Shown piece after piece: positions 35,037 to 44,702 of a stretch of DNA of 64,000 nucleotides. The stretch is from assembly GCA_964439395.1 (NCBI GenBank), contig CAYTNV010000003.1, positions 77,227 through 141,226 of the forward strand, in the 5' to 3' direction. The notes below the pieces were generated by a model. The model made no database searches. It was not told the DNA's origin and was given only the letters and a program-made list of their open reading frames with translations. Every line of letters begins with the position of its first letter. The stretch's first letter is position 1. The stretch is from JAUUSJ01 sp964439395 (GTDB lineage Bacteria; Bacillota; Clostridia; Lachnospirales; Lachnospiraceae). Made by a program: the position numbers and the translations under genes.

Positions 35037-35150
35037 ATACAAAAATCACATTTTTAGCAGTATTTTGATTACAGTAAGTCATATGCGTATCATTATAGTA
35101 CAGTTCCATCCCAGTAAACACCTGATAAACTGTTGTCTTTCCTTTCCCAT

Positions 35151-35933
35151 CTACTTCTCAATTCCACAGCATTTTCTTATCTCTTTCATCCACTCCTTGG
35201 GATAACAAATTAATAATTCTTCATGCTGCATATCATGACAACGAATGTCTGGATTCTTAAAATGCTTTTGATAGCGCACCAAATATTTCTCTCCCATTTT
35301 TGTCGCGTAGAAACAATGTATTGTAGTTCCTGTCACAAAAATTTCATCTTCCAGTGGTGTGACTAAATCATAATAAAACTGATTTCGAATACTTTTTTGT
35401 TTCACAAAAGACATCCTTGTATCCTTCATTCCAAACATAGTAAGCATTTTGTCATAGTAAATCAAATCCTCTTTCGGTTTATTTTTTAATTTCTTTTCCA
35501 TAATGCCTGGAAGCTTCCCCTTCTGGAACATTCCATACAGCATTTTACTGACAAGCCATGCCTGAAATTTGGCAGATATCCCTCCCCCCTGATCTAAGTC
35601 CGAACTTCCTAAAATTCCATGCTCAATATGTACCTTCTTTCTTTGAACTAATAATCCGACAAAAGAACCACCCAAAGAACAGCCATAAGCAGCATAAATA
35701 TGACCGCCAAATTTTTTCTTTATATACATTTCTACCTTTTTTGTTTCCTGTAGCATATCTTCAAAGATAGTTTTCTCTGTCTCGTCAAATCCATCATAAG
35801 ATACACATACGACCTGAAAATCCTGCTCCAAAAGCGGAATCACTTCCTCAAAATTTGCCCGCCAATGGCAGCAAGTGCCAGGAAATAAAAAAATCACCGG
35901 TGCTATCTTTTCTCCAAAATGATAAAATTTCAT
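35151..35933 (-). CDS. Alpha/beta hydrolase
   Basis: A 260-aa hydrolase. The oxyanion segment is FLFPGTCCHWRANFEEV near residue 15, the nucleophile Ser is in AAYGCSLGGSFVG (near residue 86), and a C-terminal histidine candidate is in DMQHEELL. It has no signal peptide. It is monocistronic, with no informative neighbours; the substrate is unknown. Confidence 0.68.
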   Translation of the reverse strand: MKFYHFGEKIAPVIFLFPGTCCHWRANFEEVIPLLEQDFQVVCVSYDGFDETEKTIFEDMLQETKKVEMYIKKKFGGHIYAAYGCSLGGSFVGLLVQRKKVHIEHGILGSSDLDQGGGISAKFQAWLVSKMLYGMFQKGKLPGIMEKKLKNKPKEDLIYYDKMLTMFGMKDTRMSFVKQKSIRNQFYYDLVTPLEDEIFVTGTTIHCFYATKMGEKYLVRYQKHFKNPDIRCHDMQHEELLICYPKEWMKEIRKCCGIEK

Positions 35934-36409
35934 TGCAAATTCCTCCTTTTGCTCTATACAAACTCAAACCTTACTATATATTTTAAAACTTACAATTACT
36001 ATAAGCAAGAAAAAACATAGATTCATCATTCAAAATACGAGTAATGCTCAAAACGAAAATTTCTGCATCCATATTCGCTACTTTTTTCGCATATCTCATA
36101 ATCGTTCGTATCTAACAAAAAGAGTTCCAATAATCACTGAGCATAGATACAGCAATAGACCAGCACTTACTAGAAAAACAACGACTAAAATAACTGTCGT
36201 TCCACGTTTCTTCAGCCAATTCATTGATATATGCTCCTTTGGAAAAAACTCTTATTTAATCTCCCTATGAAGTAGTATATTCTTATTTCTCTACGATATT
36301 TTAATAAAAATATGTATATCAATCATCTTTAAACAAAACATTATTTTAGGGTATATGATTTAAAAATATACATAAAAAAACCGATTTCTTAAACAAAACA
36401 GCTTTACTA
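35934..36409. other. Intergenic 476 bp containing a sortase relic
   Basis: Carries the sortase fragment (36061-36224) and otherwise AT-rich spacer. No clear terminator follows the ABC gene that ends at 36410, and no tRNA or repeat is seen. Confidence 0.55.
36061..36224 (-). pseudogene. Sortase 5' fragment, frameshifted
   Basis: Reading from the ATG at 36224: MNWLKKRGTTVILVVVFLVS then AGLLLY, the N-terminal membrane anchor of class B/C-type sortases. A one-base loss follows; in the shifted frame the family motif SDYWNSF appears, then a TAG, then RTIMRYAKKVANMDAE, again sortase-like. The catalytic His, Cys and Arg regions are all missing. Three independent matches across a frameshift make the identity convincing, though only about 55 codons survive. 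Confidence 0.75.
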
Positions 36410-38158
36410 TTACTCAATATTCCATCCTTCAACCTGCTTTCGGATTCGTATAAACTCTCGATAAGTCCCCTCTTGCCTTAAAAGTTGCTCATGCGTTCCC
36501 TTTTGAGCCACTGTACCATTATCGATGACGAAAATCTGATCTGCGTTTTCAATCGTAGCCAAACGATGCGCTATCGTAATAATCGTTTTTCCGTGAGTTA
36601 ATTCGGATATAGCTTCTTGAATTAAATGTTCATTCTCTGGATCTACACTTGCCGTTGCCTCGTCTAAAATAATAATCGGAGCATCTTTTAACATAGCCCT
36701 TGCAATACTAATTCTCTGTTTTTCACCGCCAGACAGTGTTCCACCTCCCTCACCAACGACTGTGTCGTATCCATCTGGTAAATCCCAAATGAAATCATGA
36801 CATCTCGCTGCCTTAGCAGCTTTGTACACCTCATCATCTGTCGCATCCGGCTTTCCAAATCGAATATTATTCATAATCGTATCATGAAATAAATATACAT
36901 TTTGAAATACCATAGAAATATTTTGAAGCAGACTATCACAAGTAAATTCTCGCACATCATGACCACCAACAAGAATACTTCCATCTTTTACATCATAAAA
37001 TCGAGCAATTAAATTACAAATTGTAGTTTTTCCACTACCCGAGGAACCTATAATCGCCGTAGAAGTTTTTTCAGGAATAATAAAATTAACATCGTTTAAA
37101 ACATTTCTCTCATCATAGCCAAAACTCACATGGCAAAATTCAATATCATATTTGTTTAATGAAATTTCTTTTCCGTTCCCATCAATATAATGATCGGCCC
37201 TCAATGCATCAAGCTGGTTCATAGCAGTGTCAATCACTCCTAATACATGCGCACTATCACTAATTGATTCCAATCCTCCAAAAATGCTGAAAGAAAAAAA
37301 TATAAACATTAGCATTAATGAAAAAGACATCTCACCACTCAATCCCAAAAAGCAAGCTGCTCCTGCCATAGAAACAGAGGCAATTTTTAAAGCCAACAGA
37401 TGAAGGCAGTTGGAAGGAGTAAATCCCCACTCAATTTTAAGACAGATATCCCTGCTATCTTTACACGCCTGCTCCATAGCCGCCATAGAAGCACCGCCCT
37501 GACCAAAAGATTTTACGACTGGAAGTCCCCTGGCGTATTCTAATGTTGCGGCTGTCAAATCTCGTCCTGCTTTCGCCGATACTGGTGCATTTTTTATACT
37601 ATGTTTTGATACAAGTAATAAAAACAAGAAAGACATTCCTGCTCCCGCCACAGCAATCAATGATACCACTGGACTAAAATATAGCAAGCAAAGAAAAATA
37701 CAAAGGAAATTTAGATATCCACCAACAAAGCTATCTATCATTCTCATTCCCATATTTTCAAGAGAATGAAGTCCAGTTGTAATGGAATTCAAAATATTTC
37801 CAGTATCTACTTGCTGAAAATATCCAAGTGATACGCGTTTTAATGCCTCTCCAATCGCCAGCCTATCTCTTGCAACTAGCTCATAACTAATAGTTTCTTG
37901 AAATCTTGCGCGCAAATAGTCAAATAAAAATCTCAAAAAGATAAATAAAACAATAAGTATAATACTTAACCAAATCAATCTTTGATCAAAGTTTCCGCCA
38001 TTTTTTGTACTTTCAATCAACTTTCCCACCGTATAAGCCGCCACCATTACGGGCATGGCCATAAACCATGTGGAAAAGAATGAAAATATAAATCCAATAT
38101 ATAATCTGCCCTTAAATTCTCCACACCAATTGATAATTCGTCTTACGGTTCTAAACAT
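36410..38158 (-). CDS. ABC exporter half-transporter, subunit 2
   Basis: A 582-aa half-transporter: six-helix membrane domain (about residues 1-320) and ATPase domain with Walker A GSSGSGKTT (near residue 367), signature LSGGEKQR, Walker B IIILDEATASVDPE and H-loop IAHRLAT. It overlaps the 3' end of the first half-transporter by 8 nt, so the two should form a heterodimer. AraC-linked pairs of this type include YbtPQ/IrtAB-like siderophore transporters, but substrate here is inferred at best. Confidence 0.88.
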   Translation of the reverse strand: MFRTVRRIINWCGEFKGRLYIGFIFSFFSTWFMAMPVMVAAYTVGKLIESTKNGGNFDQRLIWLSIILIVLFIFLRFLFDYLRARFQETISYELVARDRLAIGEALKRVSLGYFQQVDTGNILNSITTGLHSLENMGMRMIDSFVGGYLNFLCIFLCLLYFSPVVSLIAVAGAGMSFLFLLLVSKHSIKNAPVSAKAGRDLTAATLEYARGLPVVKSFGQGGASMAAMEQACKDSRDICLKIEWGFTPSNCLHLLALKIASVSMAGAACFLGLSGEMSFSLMLMFIFFSFSIFGGLESISDSAHVLGVIDTAMNQLDALRADHYIDGNGKEISLNKYDIEFCHVSFGYDERNVLNDVNFIIPEKTSTAIIGSSGSGKTTICNLIARFYDVKDGSILVGGHDVREFTCDSLLQNISMVFQNVYLFHDTIMNNIRFGKPDATDDEVYKAAKAARCHDFIWDLPDGYDTVVGEGGGTLSGGEKQRISIARAMLKDAPIIILDEATASVDPENEHLIQEAISELTHGKTIITIAHRLATIENADQIFVIDNGTVAQKGTHEQLLRQEGTYREFIRIRKQVEGWNIE

Positions 38159-39980
38159 TTACTGTTACCTCCCCTCTTCTATTGTGGTTTGTGGATATAG
38201 GGGTATTATCTGAATTATTAGCCGATACCGCCCATGCTTTGGCTCCAATATGAGCATTCCACATTTGATTGTATAATGGACAATTTATAAGCAACTGTTT
38301 TTGACTGCCCTGTGCCAGTATATTTCCATTTTGCAGCACGACAATATTATCTGCATTCTTTATTGTCGACAATCTATGTGCAATGACCAACAATGTTTTC
38401 CCCTTTGTCAATGCCGCAATACTTTTTTGAATCTTTTCTTCATTTTCTGGGTCAGTAAATGCTGTGGCCTCGTCAAGAATGACTACTGGCGCATTTTTAA
38501 GAATCATACGTGCAATAGCAATTCGCTGTTTTTCTCCGCCAGAAAGTCGTTTTCCCGCCTCTCCCGCTGGAGTATCATATCCTTGTGGAAGTTTTGATAT
38601 AAATTCCTCACACTGTGCGGCTTTGGCTGCCGCGAAAACTTCCTCATCACTCGCCTTTGGATTGCCAAGTCTAATATTCTCCTTTAGGGAACAGCGAAAC
38701 AAAAAGTTTTCCTGTGTAACAAAGCTGATGATATTTGAGAGTTTGGCAAGCGGAATATCTTTTATATTCACACCGCCAATACAAATTTCACCGTCTGTCA
38801 CATCCCAAAAACGCGAGATAAGCTTCGCCACAGTGGATTTTCCCCCACCAGAGGGACCTACGAGAGCAGTAAAACTTCCCTGTGGCAATTTTAAGTCAAT
38901 ACCATGAAGCACCTCCTCCGACTGTTTTCCAGTATAAGAAAAACATACATGTTTTAGTTCTACATCATAATCAGATACAAAAACTGATTTTGTCAGCTCT
39001 GGCAATTTTGGCATAGTTAGATAAGTCTGTAATTCTTCCACTGTCATTTGTACCTGTTTCATACTATTTCCAAACACCTCTAATTTTGCGAGAGAAGTTA
39101 CCATAGACATCGAGAGCATAACACATAAAGCCGCCTGTGAGACTGTTATTATATCACCCGAAGCCAGTAATAAACTGACTGGCAATGTTCCAACTAAAGT
39201 TGACGGAAATAGAGCAAATGCAAGTTTCATTGTAATCCATGTGGAGGACATCCATTTCACTACAAATGTTTTATAATTTTCAATTGCACTTGCATACTTT
39301 TCGTATGACTGTCCAGCTCGCCCAAAAGCTTTAATTACTTCAATCCCCTCAATATACTCCACAATAACACTATTCATATAAGCATTAGAAGTATTATACT
39401 TGTCAAAGTTTTTCCCACTAATTTGGAAGGTTAATGCCATGCAAATGAAAGAAAAAGGGATAGTCACAAGTGACGCCAATGCAATACGCCAGTCGATTGC
39501 AAGCAGTGAAATGAAGCTAACAACAGGAAGCATAATATGCCCAGACTCCTCTGGAATCATATGTGCCAAAGGCGGTTCAATATCCTCAATTTTATCCACC
39601 ATAATATTTTTAATTTCACCGATGGAATGAGCTGTCACTTCACCGAGCGGGGCATGAAGGAAACGATCCGCAACTTGAATACGCAACCTTTCCAAAATAT
39701 GATAGGCAGCGTAATGAGAAAGTCCCGTGGAAAGTCCAAAAAACAGTACTTTAATGACATACGCTGCCAAGGCGGCTCCACACCATATAAAAATTATAGT
39801 ATTATGTAGTTCCCCAATAACAAAGCTATCAATCACCCTATACAGACAGTAATACGGTATAATTCCAGAGACGACACTAATAATCGATAAAATTACGGAA
39901 CCAATTAATTTTCCTTCACTGCCTGAAGCATAATCCAAAAGACAAGAAAACCATCCTTGCTCTTTCTTTTCTTGATTCAT
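38151..39980 (-). CDS. ABC exporter half-transporter, subunit 1
   Basis: A 609-aa half-transporter with six membrane helices and an ATPase domain: Walker A GPSGGGKSTV (near residue 374), signature LSGGEKQR, Walker B VVILDEATAFTDPE and IAHRLST. The residue after the Walker B Glu region (AFTDPE instead of ASVDPE) resembles YbtP-like members. It is preceded by a 336-bp spacer with structured sequence and an AraC regulator gene in the same direction. The C-terminal 20 residues (NNSDNTPISTNHNRRGE) are a non-conserved tail. Confidence 0.88.
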   Translation of the reverse strand: MNQEKKEQGWFSCLLDYASGSEGKLIGSVILSIISVVSGIIPYYCLYRVIDSFVIGELHNTIIFIWCGAALAAYVIKVLFFGLSTGLSHYAAYHILERLRIQVADRFLHAPLGEVTAHSIGEIKNIMVDKIEDIEPPLAHMIPEESGHIMLPVVSFISLLAIDWRIALASLVTIPFSFICMALTFQISGKNFDKYNTSNAYMNSVIVEYIEGIEVIKAFGRAGQSYEKYASAIENYKTFVVKWMSSTWITMKLAFALFPSTLVGTLPVSLLLASGDIITVSQAALCVMLSMSMVTSLAKLEVFGNSMKQVQMTVEELQTYLTMPKLPELTKSVFVSDYDVELKHVCFSYTGKQSEEVLHGIDLKLPQGSFTALVGPSGGGKSTVAKLISRFWDVTDGEICIGGVNIKDIPLAKLSNIISFVTQENFLFRCSLKENIRLGNPKASDEEVFAAAKAAQCEEFISKLPQGYDTPAGEAGKRLSGGEKQRIAIARMILKNAPVVILDEATAFTDPENEEKIQKSIAALTKGKTLLVIAHRLSTIKNADNIVVLQNGNILAQGSQKQLLINCPLYNQMWNAHIGAKAWAVSANNSDNTPISTNHNRRGEVTVNV

Positions 39981-40316
39981 ACTAAAAAATCACTCCTTTC
40001 AAGTGCGAACATAATTATACTAGATAGAGGATGCCTCCCGCCTCTATAGGCGGTGAGCAACAAACTAATATTGATAGTGAGAGCCAATCCCCTATCTGGT
40101 ATATGCTCCGCAAGGATGCACAGGGATTCCAAGTGGAATTATATCAGCATAGCTGACCCAAATTCCTCACCCAAACTTGCGAGCAAGTCTTGAATTTATG
40201 TTCTATCTTATATAATGAAAATGGACGGTGTGTTTCACACCATCCACATCATAAAATATTCTTTTTTCTTTTTCCGCTCTGTTAAGACGATTTCGTTCTA
40301 ATTAGACTAAGATTTT
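39981..40316. other. Intergenic 336 bp: araC 3' hairpin and exporter leader
   Basis: Right part: minus-strand hairpin GGATGGTGTG-AAA-CACACCGTCC (40224-40246), a weak terminator candidate for araC. Left part: the structured segment 40031-40190 and the ribosome site AAAGGAG for the exporter gene. A TATAAT (minus, 40013-40018) has no good -35. Confidence 0.5.
40031..40190. ncRNA. Structured segment upstream of the ABC exporter (leader RNA or element relic)
   Basis: Five short helices are packed in 160 bases: CCGCCT-AGGCGG (40038-40053), TGC-TCC with GGA-GCA around a GCAA/TTGC loop (40104-40120), ATTCC-GGAAT (40126-40139), TCAGC-GCTGA (40144-40156) and ACTTG-CAAGT (40175-40188). In addition AATCCC (40086-40091) can pair with GGGATT (40123-40128), competing with one hairpin, and GGTGAG (40052-40057) can pair with CTCACC (40167-40172), closing the whole fold. 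The segment is less AT-rich than other spacers. I cannot match it to a known riboswitch. It may be a regulatory leader on the minus strand, or the end of a lost IS200/IS605-type element. Confidence 0.45.
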
Positions 40317-41267
40317 TCAGTATATACGATTGCGGTACTCCATCGGCGACATTCCCATTAATTTACGAAATGCGATAGCAAACTTGCTCGGACTATCATA
40401 ACCCACACGCCCAGCAATTTCCGCCACATTCATCTTACGCTCTGTTTTTAAAAAAACGGCAGCCTGATTCATTCTATATTGAAGCAAATAATTTCCAATT
40501 GTAGCTCCAAATACAGATTTAAAACATCGTTTCATCGGTGTTAATGGAATATCAAAGCGCTTTGATAATTCCTGTTGCGTGAAATTTTCATCCATATGCA
40601 AAATAATAAATTTTTGAATCGCTTTTATTTTTTCCACCTGAGTTTTATAAAAATATGGTTTCTCCTTAGAGTTTTCTGGAAGTTCTAATGCTTTCAAATA
40701 CAAAAGCAGTTCCAAAATCTTAATTTTAAAATACGGGCGCTTAATTTTCTCTGGCACAGCATATAGCTCACCAAAAATATGTTCAATAGAACAGGCATCA
40801 TGAATAACACTCGGATAAATGTCACTACAAAACTTTTTCTGTAATACCTTTAAATCAACTGGAAAATCCTTTATTTCTAAAGGCAGAGAATGACAGGCAA
40901 TATCCATATCAAAAGAAATCATCGCACCGTGATAATGCGAAAGCGGCATTTCAAAATGTCCAGTATGTGTCAGTCTTCGATCAAGCTTTAAATCCCCTGC
41001 CTCCACATAAGAAAAGGCATCATTTTTCGCTGGATATTCCAGTCTCCCCTCGCGACAATGGTCAATACAAAACATATTTCTCTCTGGTTTAAACTCACTA
41101 TCATAATAACTCATATGAAAATCATTATAGGCAAGAGTAACCCCTGGAAACACCTCATAGATAGTAATCGTTCCCTCGCCTGTTTCATTACGCAGCTGAT
41201 AAACACTACATCCATCGCTTTTGGCTAATCTTATAAACTCTCCACAGCTCATAAAGACTTTATCCAT
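40317..41267 (-). CDS. AraC-family transcriptional regulator (PchR/YbtA-like layout)
   Basis: A 316-aa regulator. The C-terminal double helix-turn-helix covers about residues 215-315 (FTQQELSKRFDIPLTPMKRC and NVAEIAGRVGYDSPSKFAIA). The N-terminal 200 residues match the sensing half of PchR-type regulators (DHCREGRLEY, GDLKLDRR). A start at 41285 is in frame, but GAGGAGG lies 7 nt before the ATG at 41267. It is placed just upstream of, and co-directional with, an ABC exporter pair, which is the usual target of such regulators, often in iron or siderophore control. Confidence 0.88.
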   Translation of the reverse strand: MDKVFMSCGEFIRLAKSDGCSVYQLRNETGEGTITIYEVFPGVTLAYNDFHMSYYDSEFKPERNMFCIDHCREGRLEYPAKNDAFSYVEAGDLKLDRRLTHTGHFEMPLSHYHGAMISFDMDIACHSLPLEIKDFPVDLKVLQKKFCSDIYPSVIHDACSIEHIFGELYAVPEKIKRPYFKIKILELLLYLKALELPENSKEKPYFYKTQVEKIKAIQKFIILHMDENFTQQELSKRFDIPLTPMKRCFKSVFGATIGNYLLQYRMNQAAVFLKTERKMNVAEIAGRVGYDSPSKFAIAFRKLMGMSPMEYRNRIY

Positions 41268-41427
41268 TAGATATCCTCCTCTCATCTTTCATTTCTAGTA
41301 TCCAGCTTTATAATTATAATACCCCAAATTCTATCTGCTGCCTGCTCCAATCTGTCTATTTCATCCCAAATAGACAATTTATTTTTTCTGTCACCTTCCA
41401 CTTTAAGCAAACTAGTATTGTCGTTTT

Positions 41428-43788
41428 CTACTGTGCATGAATGGAATCGTTAATGGACATATCTCGAATTTGTCTAGATGGATTATATACTGCTACGATA
41501 GATGATAAAATGACAAGCAATATCACTCCAATCATAACAAATAAGGGAATAGACCATTTTGTACCCCAGCGGGCAGTGACAAGCGAAGTAAACAAAAATC
41601 GCTGAAGTGGCAGCCCTAAAATGCAACCTACTATACTTCCACATACAGCATAGGTCATAGCCTCCGCCATTATCATTTGCGTAAGTTGCTTCATGCTCAT
41701 CCCGACTGCTCGCATGGCACCATACTGCTTTCTTCTTGCAGAGACGCTCATAGAAATACTATTCATAATATTAAATATAGCAATGATTGTGATAACTGCT
41801 AAAAACCCCCAAATAAATAGCGCAAAGGAATAATATGTCCCTTTCGCCTCACGGTTACTTAGTCTACTGTCAGAAAAGATATTTTCTCCCGCCAACTTTC
41901 GAATTGCAGCAATCTCTTTATCTGTAGCATTTTTATTCATCTGAATATCTATAATAGTATAGTTATTTTCACCCGTCAATTTTTTAAACAAGTTTTCCGA
42001 GCATATAACGGTCTCCACCCCCTCTATTTTATCAAATGGACAGTGCGATAATATACCCATAACCGTCAGTTCACCTGCTGCTATCTGAATCTTATCACCA
42101 ATATGCAGAGGATTTTTAGCATTGTATGATGTCAAAACATATCCTTTCGCCCCATCTTTCGCCGTTTCTTCAATTCCATTCTTATCAGACATTCTACTTT
42201 CTTTCTCTGCCCATTTAAATTGACTATCGTCATAGGAAATCAACATAATTTTCTTTTTTTCACCTCTTATCTTTGCTGGAATATCATAGGCAAAACTTCT
42301 TCCAAATACAGTTTTTACATCATTCATTTTTGACAACTTTTCCAGAAGACCTCTATCAATAGAGCAAGTATTATCTTTACTCACAATAGATATATCTGGT
42401 GTATATGGTCTCAAAGGAGTAATCGCATGGTGCATAAAACTCACAAGCGTGGAGAAAGCAAGAAATAAAATAATACTAATCGCAAATGAACCAACCATCA
42501 GAAAAAAATTCTTTTTGCTCTGCCAAGCATGGTTCATTCCAAGAGAAATATTAATCTTTAAAAAAGTTATCTTTGCAGCTTGGCGGATATTTTTTACCTG
42601 TCCTGGATTTCCTGATACCGCTACAAGTGGTGAGACTCTTGCAGCTCTTCTGGCAGGAGAACGTGCTGCCAAAAATACTGTCAAAACTCCAATTATAATT
42701 CCCGCCACAATTCCAACTTTGCTCACTCCAAATACTGGCATTTTGGAAAAATATTTTTCGCTAAGTATTCTCAGGATTGCACATAGAATCCATGTTATGA
42801 GCATTCCTGCTCCAACACCGATAGGAATTGCCGTTTTACACCAGTTTAACGCTTCCAAATGAACAAACCTCGTAATCTGCTTTTTATCCGCTCCAATACA
42901 TTGAAGCATTCCAAAAAATTCCGTTCTCTGTGCAATATTACTGTTCATACTGCTTGCAATCATCATTACTCCAGCTACCAACACAAGCAAAAATAAAATA
43001 CTTGCTACCATATACAATCCTAGCATATAAGAATCTGCGCTAAATCCCATAACACCTAAAAGCGCCGTATTTTGTCCAATATTTTCTTTTTTCAATCCAT
43101 AATTTTTCTCTATGTTTTTAATTGCTTTTTTTATATTATAATGCTCACGAAACTGAATATAATAAACCAAATCTGAGTCACTTAGCTCCTTTGCAGTCGC
43201 TTTTTCATAAAATTGCTTAAAACTGTCAACTGGCATAAAAGCTGCGATGGCATCTGCCTTTGAGATCATCATATTATTGCTGGAAAAACCAGAAATAGTA
43301 AACAAGACTGTTTCTCCCGATGGAATACGAATTTCAATCGAGTCTCCAATATCAATATTTAAAACCTCTCTCGCATTTTCAGTAAGTAAAACTTGATTAC
43401 GAGCAGGGTATTTTCCCTCCACAATTATATCCTTCCATAGGAAATTGACAAGCTCCTCCTCAATACCACATATTGCTGCTTTCTTATCCCCGATATAATA
43501 ATCATCTTTCAGGCGATAATTTAATACATTATACCACGAGGATGCGGCCACGTCAGGACGCGCCGAAATTATCTGAGCATCCTCCTCGGTAATATTTTTC
43601 AGACAAATATGCCAATCTCCATACTCCGAAATAGTGCGAATTTTCTGGCATCTAAGCTCCATATCCGCCATAGAAAATATAACAGTGACAAGAAAAACCG
43701 CCAATATAATGCAGATAAGTGTCATTTGATTTTGTTTTTTATGAATTTTGGCCGATATAGAAACCAAACTAAGATAGCTTTTCATCAT
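41428..43788 (-). CDS. ABC transporter permease with two FtsX domains (MacB-like)
   Basis: 786 aa. A first helix (about residues 22-42), an outer MacB-type core domain (about 45-255), three helices (about 258-375), then a second set: helix near 425, another outer domain (about 455-655) and three helices near 665-770. This is the eight-helix, two-FtsX form, not the ten-helix BceB form. Its first codons overlap the end of the ATPase gene by 20 nt. Family members export or protect against peptides or lipids; the upstream two-component system suggests induced resistance or envelope stress, which is inference. Confidence 0.85.
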   Translation of the reverse strand: MMKSYLSLVSISAKIHKKQNQMTLICIILAVFLVTVIFSMADMELRCQKIRTISEYGDWHICLKNITEEDAQIISARPDVAASSWYNVLNYRLKDDYYIGDKKAAICGIEEELVNFLWKDIIVEGKYPARNQVLLTENAREVLNIDIGDSIEIRIPSGETVLFTISGFSSNNMMISKADAIAAFMPVDSFKQFYEKATAKELSDSDLVYYIQFREHYNIKKAIKNIEKNYGLKKENIGQNTALLGVMGFSADSYMLGLYMVASILFLLVLVAGVMMIASSMNSNIAQRTEFFGMLQCIGADKKQITRFVHLEALNWCKTAIPIGVGAGMLITWILCAILRILSEKYFSKMPVFGVSKVGIVAGIIIGVLTVFLAARSPARRAARVSPLVAVSGNPGQVKNIRQAAKITFLKINISLGMNHAWQSKKNFFLMVGSFAISIILFLAFSTLVSFMHHAITPLRPYTPDISIVSKDNTCSIDRGLLEKLSKMNDVKTVFGRSFAYDIPAKIRGEKKKIMLISYDDSQFKWAEKESRMSDKNGIEETAKDGAKGYVLTSYNAKNPLHIGDKIQIAAGELTVMGILSHCPFDKIEGVETVICSENLFKKLTGENNYTIIDIQMNKNATDKEIAAIRKLAGENIFSDSRLSNREAKGTYYSFALFIWGFLAVITIIAIFNIMNSISMSVSARRKQYGAMRAVGMSMKQLTQMIMAEAMTYAVCGSIVGCILGLPLQRFLFTSLVTARWGTKWSIPLFVMIGVILLVILSSIVAVYNPSRQIRDMSINDSIHAQ

Positions 43789-44464
43789 ATTTCCCTCCCA
43801 AATCCGTCAAGACACCATCTGTAACTTGAAAAACTCGATCCGCAGACGACGTTAAGTTTATATTATGTGTAATCATCAAAATCGTCTGCTTATAATGTCG
43901 CGATGCCCTGATAAGTAAATCTATGACATCACGGCTACTCTTACTGTCAAGATTTCCAGTAGGCTCGTCAGCCAAAATCACCGTAGGTTTCGTAATTAAT
44001 GCCCGTCCAATCGCTGTCCTTTGCTGTTGACCACCACTGAGCTGACTTGGCAAATGATGACGGCGATCCAATAGTCCTAAAATTTCCAATATCTCATCCA
44101 CATCTTTTTGAGCAGGCTTTCGATAGTCAAGCAAAATCGGAAATATAATATTTTGCTCTACAGTAAGCTCAGGAATCAACTGAAAAGACTGAAAAATAAA
44201 TCCAATATTTCGACGACGAAATACAGTCAGCTCATTTTCTTTCATATCAAGAATATTTTCTCCGTTTAAATATATCTTGCCAAAAGTAGGATAATCTAGA
44301 CCACCGATACAATTTAAAAGTGTACTTTTTCCACTCCCAGATTCTCCCACGACTATGGCAAATTCTCCTTTTTGCATCGTGAATGAAATATTTTTAAGTG
44401 CTTTTACACTATTCTCTCCCGTTCCGTAAGTTTTACATAAATTTTGTACCTTTAAAATTTCCAT
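43769..44464 (-). CDS. ABC transporter ATP-binding protein (MacB/LolD type)
   Basis: A 231-aa ATPase: Walker A GESGSGKSTLLN (residues 37-48), Q-loop FQSFQLIPELTVEQNI, signature LSGGQQQRTAIGRAL, Walker B VILADEPTGNLDSK, H-loop MITHN. It starts with GAGGAGG and a promoter region carrying two palindromic operators (44510-44549). Pairs with the overlapping FtsX-type permease. Confidence 0.93.
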   Translation of the reverse strand: MEILKVQNLCKTYGTGENSVKALKNISFTMQKGEFAIVVGESGSGKSTLLNCIGGLDYPTFGKIYLNGENILDMKENELTVFRRRNIGFIFQSFQLIPELTVEQNIIFPILLDYRKPAQKDVDEILEILGLLDRRHHLPSQLSGGQQQRTAIGRALITKPTVILADEPTGNLDSKSSRDVIDLLIRASRHYKQTILMITHNINLTSSADRVFQVTDGVLTDLGGKYDEKLS

Positions 44465-44509
44465 GATAAAATACCTCCTCGACTTGATATATATATCATA
44501 TCATTTATG

Positions 44510-44549
44510 GCTTACAATTCAGTGAATTTTAGCTTACAGTTTCGTAAGC
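44510..44549 (-). promoter_or_regulatory. Two tandem operators before the MacB-type transporter
   Basis: On the minus strand GCTTAC-N6-GTAAGC (44532-44549) is a perfect inverted repeat, and a second degenerate copy ATTCAC-N6-GTAAGC (44510-44527) follows at a 22-bp period, two helical turns. The TTGTAA part of the second copy could act as the -35. This is the likely binding site of the response regulator encoded at 46655-47353. Confidence 0.65.
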
Positions 44550-44609
44550 TTTTTCTTGATATACTTTCAAAATTCAACTTTTAGTAAAAATTTATTTAAA
44601 AATATTAAG

Positions 44610-44638
44610 TTGTCTATTATTTTAGAAAATGCTAAAAT
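44610..44638 (+). promoter_or_regulatory. Promoter of the HD-domain gene
   Basis: TTGTCT (44610-44615) and TAAAAT (44633-44638) with a 17-bp spacer and an extended TGC before the -10, 65 nt upstream of the start codon at 44703. Confidence 0.55.
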
Positions 44639-44702
44639 AAATATTAATAAAAAAGCAACTACTTAATCGGTGCCCAATCAAAGGAAGAGGGGTAGATAAG
44701 AC

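Noticed and set aside
41354..41375. GTCTATTT-AAATAGAC hairpin after the FtsX-type permease
   Set aside because: Stem is clear, but the T-rich tail is on the plus strand, opposite to the permease gene, so I could not assign it a role.
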